Source: Nephrocerus scutellatus
Taxonomy: Eukaryota; Arthropoda; Insecta; Diptera; Pipunculidae
Length of the DNA: 64,000 bases
Reading direction: 5' to 3'
NCBI GenBank assembly: GCA_947095585.1
Contig: OX352762.1
Location: 47,173,335 to 47,237,334, forward strand
Below are positions 12,101 to 25,312 of this stretch, piece by piece. The number at the start of each line of letters is the position of its first letter. Position 1 is the first letter of the stretch. A model generated the notes under the pieces. That model saw nothing but the letters and a program-made list of their open reading frames with translations. It made no database searches and was not told the origin of the DNA. The translations under genes were made by a program, and so were the position numbers.

Positions 12101-12540
12101 CGAATCGCTTGACAAATTGATTTGTTCCAGAATTTCCATAGGAAGAAATCTTATAGTCGCATCTTAGTTCTACATTCCGAATTTCATGCGAATCGCTTGA
12201 GAAATTGATTTGTTCCAGAAATTCCAGACGATAATGGTCATATTCCAGAATTTCCATAGGAAGAAGTCTTATAGTCGCATCTTAGTCCTACATTCCGAAT
12301 TTCCTGCGAATCGCTTGAGAAATTGATTTGTTCCAGAAATTCCAGACCATAATGATCATATTCCAAAAATTCCAGACCATAATGATCATATTCCAGAATT
12401 TCCATAGGAAGAAATCTTATATTCACATCTTAGTCCTACATTCCGAATTTCATGGGAATCGCTTGAGAAATTGATTTGTTCCTAAAATTCCAGACCATAA
12501 TGGTCATATTCCAGAATTTCCATAGGAATAAGTCTTATAG
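9119..12540 (+). repeat. P+Q HOR, copy 1 (3,422 bp)
   Basis: The segment recurs immediately downstream. The offset is 3,422 bp (29 x 118) at its left end and 3,658 bp (31 x 118) from about 9,440 onward. The change comes from two monomers present only in copy 2. The order of variants, one 148-bp unit and the 88-bp units are shared. Left of 9,119 the two copies disagree (CCTGAAATT against CCTAAAATT), which fixes the junction. Confidence 0.9.
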
Positions 12541-15500
12541 TCGCATCTTAGTCCTACATTCCGAATTTCATGCGAATCTCTAGGGAAATTGCTTTATTCC
12601 AGAAATTCCAGACAAAAATGATCATATTCCAGAAGTTCCATAGGAAGAAATCTTATATTCAAATCTTCGTCCTACATTCCGAATTTCATGCGAATCGCTT
12701 GAGAAATTACTTTGTTCCAGAAATTCCAGACCATAATGATCATATTCCAGAATTTCCATAGGAAGAAGTCTGATAGTCGCATCTTAGTTCTACATTCCGA
12801 ATTTCATGCGAATCGCTTGAGAAATTGATTTGTTCCAGAAATTCCAGACCATAATGATCATATTCCAGAATTTCCATAGGAAGAAGTCTTATAGTCGCAT
12901 ATTAGTTCTACATTCCGAATTTCATGCAAATCGCTTGAGATATTGATTTGTTCCAGAAATTCCAGACCATAATGATCATATTCCAGAATTTCCATAGGAA
13001 GAAGTCTAATAATCGCATCTTAGTTCTACATTCTGAATTTCATGCGAATCGCTTGAGAAATTGATTTGTTCCTGAAATTCCAGACCATTATGATCATATT
13101 CCAGAATTTCCATAGGAAGAAGTCTTATAGTCGCATCTTAGTCCTACATTCCGAATTTCATGCGAATCTCTTGGGAAATTGCTTTATTCCAGAAATTCCA
13201 GACAAAAATGATCATATTCCGAAAGTTCCATAGGAAGAAATCTTATATTCACATCTTAGTCCTACATTCCGAATTTCATGCGAATCGCTTGAGAAATTGA
13301 TTTGTTCCAGAAATTCCAGACCATAATGATCATATTGCAGAATTTCCATAGGAAGAAGTCTGATAGTCGCATCTATGTTCTACATTCCGAATTTCCTGCG
13401 AATCGCTTGGGAAATTGATTTGTTCCAGAAATTCCAGACCATAATGATCATATTCCAGAATTTCCATAGGAACAAGTCTAATAGTCGCATCTTAGTTCTA
13501 CATTCCGAATTTCATGCGAATCGCTTGAGAAATTGATTTGTTCCAGAAATTCCAGACCATAATGATCATATTCCAGAATTTCCATAGGAAGAACTCTTAT
13601 AGTCGCATATTAGTTCTACATTCCGAATTTCATGCAAATCGCTTGAGAAATTGATTTGTTCCAGAAATTCCAGACCATAATGATCATATTCCAGAATTTC
13701 CATAGGAAGAAGTCTAATAATCGCATCTTAGTTCTACATTCCGAATTTCATGCGAATCGCTTGGGAAATGGATTTGTTCCTAAAATTCCAGACCATAATG
13801 ATCATATTCCAGAATTTCCATAGGAAAAAGTCTAATAGTGGCATCTTAGTTCTACATTCCGAATTTCATGCGAATCTCTTGGGAAATTGCTTTATTTCAG
13901 AAATTCCAGACAAAAATGATCATATTCCGAAAGTTCCATAGGAAGAAATCTTATATTCACATCTTAGTCCTACATTCCGAATTTCATGCGAATCGCTTGA
14001 GAAATTGATTTGTTCCAGAAATTCCAGACCCTAATGATAATATTCCAGAATTTCCATAGGAAGAAGTCTGATAGTCGCATCTATGTTCTACATTCCGAAT
14101 TTCCTGCGAATCGCTTGGGAAATTGATTTGTTCCAGAAATTCCAGACCATAATGATCATATTCCAGAATTTCCATAGGAACAAGTCTAATAGTCGCATCT
14201 TAGTTCTACATTCCGAATTTCATGCGAATCGCTTGAGAAATTGATTTGTTCCAGAAATTCCAGACCATAATGATCATATTCCAGAATTTCCATAGGAAGA
14301 AGTCTTATAGTCGCATATTAGTTCTACATTCCGAATTTCATGCAAATCGCTTGAGAAATTGATTTGTTCCAGAAATTCCAGACCATAATGATCATATTCC
14401 AGAATTTCCATAGGAAGAAGTCTTATAGTCGCATATTAGTTCTACATTCCGAATTTCATGCAAATCGCTTGAGAAATTGATTTGTTCCAGAAATTCCAGA
14501 CCATAATGATCATATTCCAGAATTTCCATAGGAAGAAATCTTATAGTCGCATCTTAGTTCTACATTCCGAATTTCATGCGAATTTCTTGAGAAATTGATT
14601 TGTTCCAGAAATTCCAGACCATAATGATCATATTCCAGAAATTCCAGACCATAATGATCATATTCCAGAATTTCCATAGGAAGAAGTCTAATAGTCGCAT
14701 ATTAGTCACACATTCCGGATTTCATGCGAATCTCTTGGGAAATTGCGTTATTCCAGAAATTCCAGAGAAAAATGATCATATTCCAGAAGTTCCATAGGAA
14801 GAAATCTTATATTCACATCTTAGTCCTACATTCCGAATTTCATGCGAATCGCTTAAGAAATTGATTTATTCCTGAAATTCCAGACCATAATGATCATATT
14901 CCAGAATTTCCATAGGAAGAAGTCTTATAGTCGCATCTTAGTCCTACATTCCGAATTTCATGCGAATCTCTAGGGAAATTGCTTTATTCCAGAAATTCCA
15001 GACAAAAATGATCATATTCCAGAAGTTCCATAGGAAGAAATCTTATATTCAAATCTTCGTCCTACATTCCGAATTTCATGCGAATCGCTTGAGAAATTGA
15101 TTTGTTCCAGAAATTCCAGACCATAATGATCATATTCCAGAATTTCCATAGGAAGAAGTCTGATAGTCGCATCTTAGTTCTACATTCCGAATTTCCTGCG
15201 AATCGCTTGAAAAATTGATTTGTTACAGAAATTCCAGACCATAATGATCATATTCCAGAATTTCCATAGGAAGAAATCTTTTAGTCGCATCGTAGTTCTA
15301 AATTCCGAATTTCATGCGAATCGCTTGAAAAATTGATTTGTTCCAGAATTTCCATAGGAAGAAATCTTATAGTCGCATCTTAGTTCTATATTCCGAATTT
15401 CATGCGAATCGCTTGCGAAATTGATTTGTTCCAGAAATTCCAGACCATAATGATCATATTCCAGAATTTCCATAGGAAGAAGTCTGATAGTCGCATCGTA

Positions 15501-16240
15501 GTTCTACATTCCTAATTTCATGCGAATCGCTTGAGAAATTGATTTGTTCCAGAAATTCCAGACGATAATGGTCATATTCCAGAATTTCCATAGGAAGAAG
15601 TCTGATAGTCGCATCTTAGTTCTACATTCCGAATTTCCTGCGAATCGCTTGAAAAATTGATTTGTTACAGAAATTCCAGACCATAATGATCATATTCCAG
15701 AATTTCCATAGGAAGAAATCTTTTAGTAGCATCGTAGTTCTAAATTCCGAATTTCATGCGAATCGCTTGACAAATTGATTTGTTCCAGAATTTCCATAGG
15801 AAGAAATCTTATAGTCGCATCTTAGTTCTACATTCCGAATTTCATGCGAATCGCTTGAGAAATTGATTTGTTCCAGAAATTCCAGACGATAATGGTCATA
15901 TTCCAGAATTTCCATAGGAAGAAGTCTTATAGTCGCATCTTAGTCCTACATTCCGAATTTCCTGCGAATCGCTTGAGAAATTGATTTGTTCCAGAAATTC
16001 CAGACCATAATGATCATATTCCAAAAATTCCAGACCATAATGATCATATTCCAGAATTTCCATAGGAAGAAATCTTATATTCACATCTTAGTCCTACATT
16101 CCGAATTTCATGGGAATCGCTTGAGAAATTGATTTGTTCCTAAAATTCCAGACCATAATGGTCATATTCCAGAATTTCCATAGGAATAAGTCTTATAGTC
16201 GCATCTTAGTCCTACATTCCGAATTTCATGCGAATCTCTT
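12541..16240 (+). repeat. P+Q HOR, copy 2 (3.66 kb, two extra monomers)
   Basis: This matches 9,119-12,540 at high identity and adds two monomers at about 12,913-13,148 (AGATATTG, AATAATCGC, TTCTGAATTTC, ACCATTATG). The same pair occurs in block P at 355-590, so copy 2 keeps, or has regained by exchange, the fuller order. Similarity to copy 1 ends near 16,240, where TCTCTTGGG replaces TCTCTAGGG. Confidence 0.9.
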
Positions 16241-17170
16241 GGGAAATTGCTTTATTCCAGAAATTCCAGACAAAAATGATAATATTCCAGAAGTTCCATA
16301 GGAATAAATCTTATATTCACATCTTAGTTCTACATTCCGAATTTCATGCGAATCGCTTGAGAAATTGATTTGTTCCAGAAATTCCAGACCATAATGATCA
16401 TATTCCAGAATTTCCATAGGAAGAAATCTTCTAGTCGCATCGTAGTTCTAAATTCCGAATTTCATGCGAATCGCTTGAGAAATTGATTTGTTCCAGAAAT
16501 TCCAGACCGTAATGACCATATTGCAGAATTTCCATAGGAAGAAGTCTAATAGTCGCATCTTAGTTCTACATTACGAATTTCATGCGAATCGCTTGGGAAA
16601 TGGATTTGTTCCTGAAATTCCAGACCATAATGATCATATTCCAGAATTTCCATAGGAAGAAGTCTTATAGTGGCATCTTAGTTCTATATTCCGAATTTCA
16701 TGCGAATCGCTTGAGAAATTGATTTATTCCAGAAATTCCAGACCATAATGATCATATTCAGGAATTTCCATAGGAAGAAATATTATAGTCGCATCGTAGT
16801 TCTAAATTCCGAATTTCATGCGAATCGCTTGAGAAATTGATTTGTTCCAGAAATTCCAGACCATAATGATCATATTCCACAATTTCCATAGGAAGATATC
16901 TGATAGTCGCATCTTAGTTCTACATTCTGAATTTCCTGCGAATTGCTTGGGAAATTGATTTGTTCCAGAAATTCCAGACCATAATGATCATATTCCAGAA
17001 TTTCCATAGGAAGAAATCTTATAGTCGCATCTTAGTCCTACATTCCGAATTTCATGCGAATCGATTGAAAAATTTCTTTGTTCCAGAAATTCCAGACAAT
17101 AATGATCATATTCCAGAATTTCCATAGGAAGAAATCTTATAGTCGCATCTTAGTCCTACATTCCGAATTT
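16241..17170 (+). repeat. Partial A/B-type block
   Basis: Variant order here (TCTAGTCGCATCGTAG, GACCATATTGC, ATTACG, GTGGCATC with CTATATTCCG, ATTCAGGAATTTCC, then ATTGAAAAATTTC) is the same as at about 25,265-26,190, at an offset near 9,024 bp. It is also related to the 1,666-bp unit at 3.4-6.7 kb. At about 17,170 it switches to a Q-type start. Confidence 0.8.
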
Positions 17171-17349
17171 CATGCGAATCTCTTGGGAAATTGCTTTATT
17201 CCAGAAATTCCAGACAAAAATGATCATATTCCAGAAGTTCCATAGGAAGAAATCTTATATTCAAATCTTCGTCCTACATTCCGAAATTCATGCGAATCGC
17301 TTGAGAAATTACTTTGTTCCAGAAATTCCAGACCATAATGATCATATTC

Positions 17350-18070
17350 CAGAATTTCCATAGGAAGAAGTCTTATAGTCGCATCTTAGTCCTACATTCC
17401 GAATTTCCTGCGAATCGCTTGAGAAATTGATTTGTTCCAGAAATTCCAGACCATAATGATCATATTCCAGAATTTCCATAGGAAGAAGTCTAATAGTCGC
17501 ATCTTAGTCACATATTCCGGATTTCATGCGAATCTCTTGGGAAATTGCTTTATTCCAGAAATTCCAGAGAAAAATGATCATGTTCCAGAAGTTCCATAGG
17601 AAGAAAACTTATATTCACATCTTAGTCCTACATTCCGAATTTCATGCGAATCGCTTGAGAAATTGATTTGTTCCTGAAATTCCAGACCATAATGATCATA
17701 TTCCAGAATTTCCATAGGAATAAGTCTTATAGTCGCATCTTAGTCCTACATTCCGAATTTCATGCGAATCTCTTGGGAAATTGCTTTATTCCAGAAATTC
17801 CAGACAAAAATGATCATATTCCAGAAGTTCCATAGGAATAAATCTTATATTCACATCTTAGTTCTACATTCCGAATTTCATGCGAATCGCTTGAGAAATT
17901 GATTTGTTCCAGAAATTCCAGACCATAATGATCATATTCCAGAATTTCCATAGGAAGAATTCTTATAGTCGCATCTTAGTTCTACATTCCGAATTTCCTG
18001 CGAATCGCTTGAGAAATTGATTTGTTACAGAAATTCCAGACCATAATGATCATATTCCAGAATTTCCATA
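17350..18070 (+). repeat. Block shared with 51.2-51.9 kb
   Basis: A distinctive run with CACATATTCCGG, GATCATGTTCCAG and GAAGAAAACTT recurs at about 51,210-51,920 (offset 33,853 bp), and with one change (CACACATTCCGG) at about 53,900-54,600. It shows that HOR segments are exchanged over tens of kilobases within the array. Confidence 0.82.
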
Positions 18071-18308
18071 GGAATAAATCTTATATTCACATCTTAGTTC
18101 TACATTCCGAATTTCATGCGAATCGCTTGAGAAATTGATTTGTTCCAGAAATTCCAGACCATAATGATCATATTCCAGAATTTCCATAGGAAGAATTCTT
18201 ATAGTCGCATCTTAGTTCTACATTCCGAATTTCCTGCGAATCGCTTGAGAAATTGATTTGTTACAGAAATTCCAGACCATAATGATCATATTCCAGAATT
18301 TCCATAGG
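17837..18308 (+). repeat. Tandem dimer duplication (2 x 236 bp)
   Basis: A two-monomer segment beginning AATAAATCTTATATTC is present twice in a row, with starts at 17,837 and 18,073, exactly 236 bp (2 x 118) apart. It contains the GAATTC-bearing variant (AAGAATTCTTATAG) and a GTTACAG monomer. The homologous region at 51.6-51.9 kb has only one copy, so this is a local, recent duplication. Confidence 0.85.
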
Positions 18309-21300
18309 AAGAAGTCTTATAGTGTCATCTTAGTCCTACATTCCGAATTTCATGCAAATCGCTTGAGAAACTGATTTGTTCCAGAAATTCCAGACCATAA
18401 TGATCATATTCCAGAATTTCCATAGGAAGAAGTCTAATAGTCGCATCTTAGTTCTACATTCCGAATTTCATGCGAATCGCTTGGGAAATTGATTTGTTCC
18501 TGAAATTCCAGGCCATAATGATCATATTCCCGAATTTCCATAGGAAGAAGTCTAATAGTCGCATCTTAGTTCTACATTCCGAATTTCATGCGAATCGCTT
18601 GAGAAATTGATTTGTTCCTGAAATTCCAGACCATAATGATCATATTCCAGAATTTCCATAGGAAGAAGTCTTATAGTCGCATCTTAGTCCTAAATTCCGA
18701 ATTTCATGCGAATCTCTAGGGAAATTGCTTTATTCCAGAAATTCCAGACAAAAATGATCATATTCCAGAAGTTCCATAGGAATAAATCTTATATTCACAT
18801 CTTAGTCCTACATTCCGAATTTCCTGCGAATCGCTTGGGAAATTGATTTGTTCCAGAAATTCCAGACCATAATGATCATATTCCAGAATTTCCATAGGAA
18901 GAATTCTTATAGTCGCATCTTAGTTCTACATTCCGAATTTCATGCGAATCTCTTGGGAAATTGCTTTATTCCAGAAATTCCAGACAAAAATGATCATATT
19001 CCAGAAGTTCCATAGGAAGAAATCTTATATTCAAATCTTCGTCCTACATTCCGAAATTCATGCGAATCGCTTGAGAAATTACTTTGTTCCAGAAATTCCA
19101 GACCATAATGATCATATTCCAGAATTTCCATAGGAAGAAGTCTGATAGTCGCATCTTAGTTCTACATTCCGAATTTCCTGCGAATCGCTTGAAAAATTGA
19201 TTTGTTACAGAAATTCCAGACCATAATGATCATATTCCAGAATTTCCATAGGAAGAAATCTTTTAGTCGCATCGTAGTTCTAAATTCCGAATTTCATGCG
19301 AATCGCTTGAAAAATTGATTTGTTCCAGAATTTCCATAGGAAGAAATCTTATAGTCGCATCTTAGTTCTACATTCCGAATTTCCTGCGAATCGCTTGAAA
19401 AATTGATTTGTTACAGAAATTCCAGACCATAATGATCATATTCCAGAATTTCCATAGGAAGAAGTCTGATAGTCGCATCATAGTTCTACATTCCTAATTT
19501 CATGCGAATCGCTTGAGAAATTGATTTGTTCCAGAAATTCCAGACGATAATGGTCATATTCCAGAATTTCCATAGGAAGAAGTCTGATAGTCGCATGTTA
19601 GTTCTACATTCCGAATTTCATGCGAATCGCTTGAGAAATTGATTTGTTACAGAAATTCCAGACCATAATGATCATATTCCAGAATTTCCATAGGAAGAAA
19701 TCTTTTAGTAGCATCGTAGTTCTAAATTCCGAATTTCATGCGAATCGCTTGAGAAATTGATTTGTTCCAGAATTTCCATAGGAAGAAATCTTATAGTCGC
19801 ATCTTAGTTCTACATTCCGAATTTCATGCGAATCGCTTGAGAAATTGATTTGTTCCAGAAATTCCAGACGATAATGGTCATATTCCAGAATTTCCATAGG
19901 AAGAAGTCTTATAGTCGCATCTTAGTCCTACATTCCGAATTTCCTGCGAATCGCTTGAGAAATTGATTTGTTCCAGAAATTCCAGACCATAATGATCATA
20001 TTCCAGAATTTCCATAGGAATAAATCTTATATTCACATCTTAGTCCTACATTCCGAATTTCCTGCGAATCGCTTGGGAAATTGATTTGTTCCAGAAATTC
20101 CAGACCATAATGATCATATTCCAGAATTTCCATAGGAAGAATTCTTATAGTCGCATCTTAGTTCTACATTCCGAATTTCATGCGAATCTCTTGGGAAATT
20201 GCTTTATTCCAGAAATTCCAGACAAAAATGATCATATTCCAGAAGTTCCATAGGAAGAAATCTTATATTCAAATCTTCGTCCTACATTCCGAATTTCATG
20301 CGAATCGCTTGAGAAATTACTTTGTTCCAGAAATTCCAGACCATAATGATCATATTCCAGAATTTCCATAGGAAGAAGTCTGATAGTCGCATCTTAGTTC
20401 TACATTCCGAATTTCCTGCGAATCGCTTGAAAAATTGATTTGTTACAGAAATTCCAGACCATAATGATCATATTCCAGAATTTCCATAGGAAGAAATCTT
20501 TTAGTCGCATCGTAGTTCTAAATTCCGAATTTCATGCGAATCGCTTGAAAAATTGATTTGTTCCAGAATTTCCATAGGAAGAAATCTTATAGTCGCATCT
20601 TAGTTCTACATTCCGAATTTCCTGCGAATCGCTTGAAAAATTGATTTGTTACAGAAATTCCAGACCATAATGATCATATTCCAGAATTTCCATAGGAAGA
20701 AGTCTGATAGTCGCATCGTAGTTCTACATTCCTAATTTCATGCGAATCGCTTGAGAAATTGATTTGTTCCAGAAATTCCAGACGATAATGGTCATATTCC
20801 AGAATTTCCATAGGAAGAAGTCTGATAGTCGCATCTTAGTTCTACATTCCGAATTTCCTGCGAATCGCTTGAAAAAATGATTTGTTACAGAAATTCCAGA
20901 CCATAATGATCATATTCCAGAATTTCCATAGGAAGAAATCTTTTAGTAGCATCGTAGTTCTAAATTCCGAATTTCATGCGAATCGCTTGAGAAATTGATT
21001 TGTTCCAGAATTTCCATAGGAAGAAATCTTATAGTCGCATCTTAGTTCTACATTCCGAATTTCATGCGAATCGCTTGAGAAATTGATTTGTTCCAGAAAT
21101 TCCAGACGATAATGGTCATATTCCAGAATTTCCATAGGAAGAAGTCTTATAGTCGCATCTTAGTCCTACATTCCGAATTTCCTGCGAATCGCTTGAGAAA
21201 TTGATTTGTTCCAGAAATTCCAGACCATAATGATCATATTCCAAAAATTCCAGACCATAATGATCATATTCCAGAATTTCCATAGGAAGAAGTCTAATAG

Positions 21301-21630
21301 TCGCATCTTAGTCACACATTCCGTATTTCATGCGAATCTCTTGGGAAATTGCTTTATTCCAGAAATTCCAGAGAAAAATGATCATATTCCAGAAGTTCTA
21401 TAGGAAGAAATCTTATATTCACATCTTAGTCCTACATTCCGAATTTCATGCGAATCGCTTGAGAAATTGATTTGTTCCTGAAATTTCAGACCATAATGGT
21501 CATATTCCAGAATTTCCATAGGAATAAGTCTTATAGTCGCATCTTAGTCCTACATTCCGAATTTCATGCGAATCTCTTGGGAAATTGCTTTATTCCAGAA
21601 ATTCCAGACAAAAATGATCATATTCCAGAA
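18275..21630 (+). repeat. ~3.45-kb Q-rich HOR, copy 1
   Basis: The segment repeats 3,450 bp downstream (30 x 118 - 90, the shortfall reflecting 88-bp units). Markers shared at this offset include GTGTCATC, AAACTG, TTCCAGGCC with TTCCCGAA, and the Q monomers starting at 18,942 and 20,180. A smaller offset of 1,238 bp (11 x 118 - 60) within the copy shows that the Q part is itself doubled. From about 20.9 kb the offset to copy 2 becomes 3,686 bp. Confidence 0.88.
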
Positions 21631-21719
21631 TTTCCATAGGAAGAAATCTTATAGTCGCATCTTAGTTCTACATTCCGAATTTCATGCGAACCGCTTGAGA
21701 AATTGATTTGTTCCAGAAA

Positions 21720-24700
21720 TTCCAGACCATAATGATCATATTCCAGAATTTCCATAGGAAGAAGTCTTATAGTGTCATCTTAGTCCTACATTCCGAATTT
21801 CATGCAAATCGCTTGAGAAACTGATTTGTTCCAGAAATTCCAGACCATAATGATCATATTCCAGAATTTCCATAGGAAGAAGTCTAATAGTCGCATCTTA
21901 GTTCTACATTCCGAATTTCATGCGAATCGCTTGGGAAATTGATTTGTTCCTGAAATTCCAGGCCATAATGATCATATTCCCGAATTTCCATAGGGAGAAG
22001 TCTAATAGTCGCATCTTAGTTCTACATTCCGAATTTCATGCGAATCGCTTGAGAAATTGATTTGTTCCTGAAATTCCAGACCACAATGATCATATTCCAG
22101 AATTTCCATAGGAAGAAGTCTTATAGTCGCATCTTAGTCCTACATTCCGAATTTCATGCGAATCTCTAGGGAAATTGCTTTATTCCAGAAATTCCAGACA
22201 AAAATGATCATATTCCAGAAGTTCCATAGGAATAAATCTTATATTCACATCTTAGTCCTACATTCCGAATTTCCTGCGAATCGCTTGGGAAATTGATTTG
22301 TTCCAGAAATTCCAGACCATAATGATCATATTCCAGAATTTCCATAGGAAGAATTCTTATAGTCGCATCTTAGTTCTACATTCCGAATTTCATGCGAATC
22401 TCTTGGGAAATTGCTTTATTCCAGAAATTCCAGACAAAAATGATCATATTCCAGAAGTTCCATAGGAAGAAATCTTATATTCAAATCTTCGTCCTACATT
22501 CCGAATTTCATGCGAATCGCTTGAGAAATTACTTTGTTCCAGAAATTCCAGACCATAATGATCATATTCCAGAATTTCCATAGGAAGAAGTCTGATAGTC
22601 GCATCTTAGTTCTACATTCCGAATTTCCTGCGAATCGCTTGAAAAATTGATTTGTTACAGAAATTCCAGACCATAATGATCATATTCCAGAATTTCCATA
22701 GGAAGAAATCTTTTAGTCGCATCGTAGTTCTAAATTCCGAATTTCATGCGAATCGCTTGAAAAATTGATTTGTTCCAGAATTTCCATAGGAAGAAATCTT
22801 ATAGTCGCATCTTAGTTCTACATTCCGAATTTCCTGCGAATCGCTTGAAAAATTGATTTGTTACAGAAATTCCAGACCATAATGATCATATTCCAGAATT
22901 TCCATAGGAAGAAGTCTGATAGTCGCATCATAGTTCTACATTCCTAATTTCATGCGAATCGCTTGAGAAATTGATTTGTTCCAGAAATTCCAGACGATAA
23001 TGGTCATATTCCAGAATTTCCATAGGAAGAAGTCTGATAGTCGCATCTTAGTTCTACATTCCGAATTTCCTGCGAATCGCTTGAAAAAATGATTTGTTAC
23101 AGAAATTCCAGACCATAATGATCATATTCCAGAATTTCCATAGGAAGAAATCTTTTAGTAGCATCGTAGTTCTAAATTCCGAATTTCATGCGAATCGCTT
23201 GAGAAATTGATTTGTTCCAGAATTTCCATAGGAAGAAATCTTATAGTCGCATCTTAGTTCTACATTCCGAATTTCATGCGAATCGCTTGAGAAATTGATT
23301 TGTTCCAGAAATTCCAGACGATAATGGTCATATTCCAGAATTTCCATAGGAAGAAGTCTTATAGTCGCATCTTAGTCCTACATTCCGAATATCCTGCGAA
23401 TCGCTTGAGAAATTGATTTGTTCCAGAAATTCCAGACCATAATGATCATATTCCAGAATTTCCATAGGAATAAATCTTATATTCACATCTTAGTCCTACA
23501 TTCCGAATTTCCTGCGAATCGCTTGGGAAATTGATTTGTTCCAGAAATTCCAGACCATAATGATCATATTCCAGAATTTCCATAGGAAGAATTCTTATAG
23601 TCGCATCTTAGTTCTACATTCCGAATTTCATGCGAATCTCTTGGGAAATTGCTTTATTCCAGAAATTCCAGACAAAAATGATCATATTCCAGAAGTTCCA
23701 TAGGAAGAAATCTTATATTCAAATCTTCGTCCTACATTCCGAATTTCATGCGAATCGCTTGAGATATTACTTTGTTCCAGAAATTCCAGACCATAATGAT
23801 CATATTCCAGAATTTCCATAGGAAGAAGTCTGATAGTCGCATCTTAATTCTACATTCCGAATTTCCTGCGAATCGCTTGAAAAATTGATTTGTTACAGAA
23901 ATTCCAGACCATAATGATCATATTCCAGAATTTCCATAGGAAGAAATCTTTTAGTCGCATCGTAGTTCTAAATTCCGAATTTCATGCGAATCGCTTGAAA
24001 AATTGATTTGTTCCAGAATTTCCATAGGAAGAAATCTTATAGTCGCATCTTAGTTCTACATTCCGAATTTCCTGCGAATCGCTTGAAAAATTGATTTGTT
24101 ACAGAAATTCCAGACCATAATGATCATATTCCAGAATTTCCATAGGAAGAAGTCTGATAGTCGCATCGTAGTTCTACATTCCTAATTTCATGCGAATCGC
24201 TTGAAAAAATGATTTGTTACAGAAATTCCAGACCATAATGATCATATTCCAGAATTTCCATAGGAAGAAATCTTTTAGTAGCATCGTAGTTCTAAATTCC
24301 GAATTTCATGCGAATCGCTTGAGAAATTGATTTGTTCCAGAATTTCCATAGGAAGAAATCTTATAGTCGCATCTTAGTTCTACATTCCGAATTTCATGCG
24401 AATCGCTTGAGAAATTGATTTGTTCCAGAAATTCCAGACGATAATGGTCATATTCCAGAATTTCCATAGGAAGAAGTCTTATAGTCGCATCTTAGTCCTA
24501 CATTCCGAATTTCCTGCGAATCGCTTGAGAAATTGATTTGTTCCAGAAATTCCAGACCATAATGATCATATTCCAAAAATTCCAGACCATAATGATCATA
24601 TTCCAGAATTTCCATAGGAAGAAATCTTTTAGTAGCATCGTAGTTCTAAATTCCGAATTTCATGCGAATCGCTTGAGAAATTGATTTGTTCCAGAATTTC

Positions 24701-25312
24701 CATAGGAAGAAATCTTATAGTCGCATCTTAGTTCTACATTCCGAATTTCATGCGAATCGCTTGAGAAATTGATTTGTTCCAGAAATTCCAGACGATAATG
24801 GTCATATTCCAGAATTTCCATAGGAAGAAGTCTTATAGTCGCATCTTAGTCCTACATTCCGAATTTCCTGCGAATCGCTTGAGAAATTGATTTGTTCCAG
24901 AAATTCCAGACCATAATGATCATATTCCAAAAATTCCAGACCATAATGATCATATTCCAGAATTTCCATAGGAAGAAGTCTAATAGTCGCATCTTAGTCA
25001 CACATTCCGTATTTCATGCGAATCTCTTGGGAAATTGCTTTATTCCAGAAATTCCAGAGAAAAATGATCATATTTCAGAAGTTCTATAGGAAGAAATCTT
25101 ATATTCACATCTTAGTCCTACATTCCGAATTTCATGCGAATCGCTTGAGAAATTGATTTGTTCCTGAAATTTCAGACCATAATGGTCATATTCCAGAATT
25201 TCCATAGGAATAAGTCTTATAGTCGCATCTTAGTCCTACATTCCGAATTTCATGCGAATCTCTTGGGAAATTGCTTTATTCCAGAAATTCCAGACAAAAA
25301 TGATCATATTCC
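21720..25312 (+). repeat. ~3.45-kb Q-rich HOR, copy 2 (+236 bp)
   Basis: This copy follows copy 1 but carries two changes that explain its extra 236 bp. One monomer with ACGATAATGG is lost near 24,190, where CCTAATTTC runs directly into a TTGAAAAAATG unit (-118). A three-monomer segment is duplicated at 24.27-24.98 kb (+354). Similarity to copy 1 ends near 25,312, where this copy has CCAGAAGTTCC and copy 1 has CCAGAATTTCC. Confidence 0.88.
24270..24977 (+). repeat. 354-bp trimer duplicated in tandem (88 + 118 + 148)
   Basis: Two adjacent copies of a trimer made of an 88-bp, a 118-bp and a 148-bp monomer lie 354 bp apart; AATCTTTTAGTAGC occurs at about 24,279 and 24,633. Because 88 and 148 balance, the trimer is exactly 3 x 118, so register with the surrounding array is kept. 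Copy 1 of the HOR has only one such trimer (near 20.94-21.29 kb). Confidence 0.87.
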
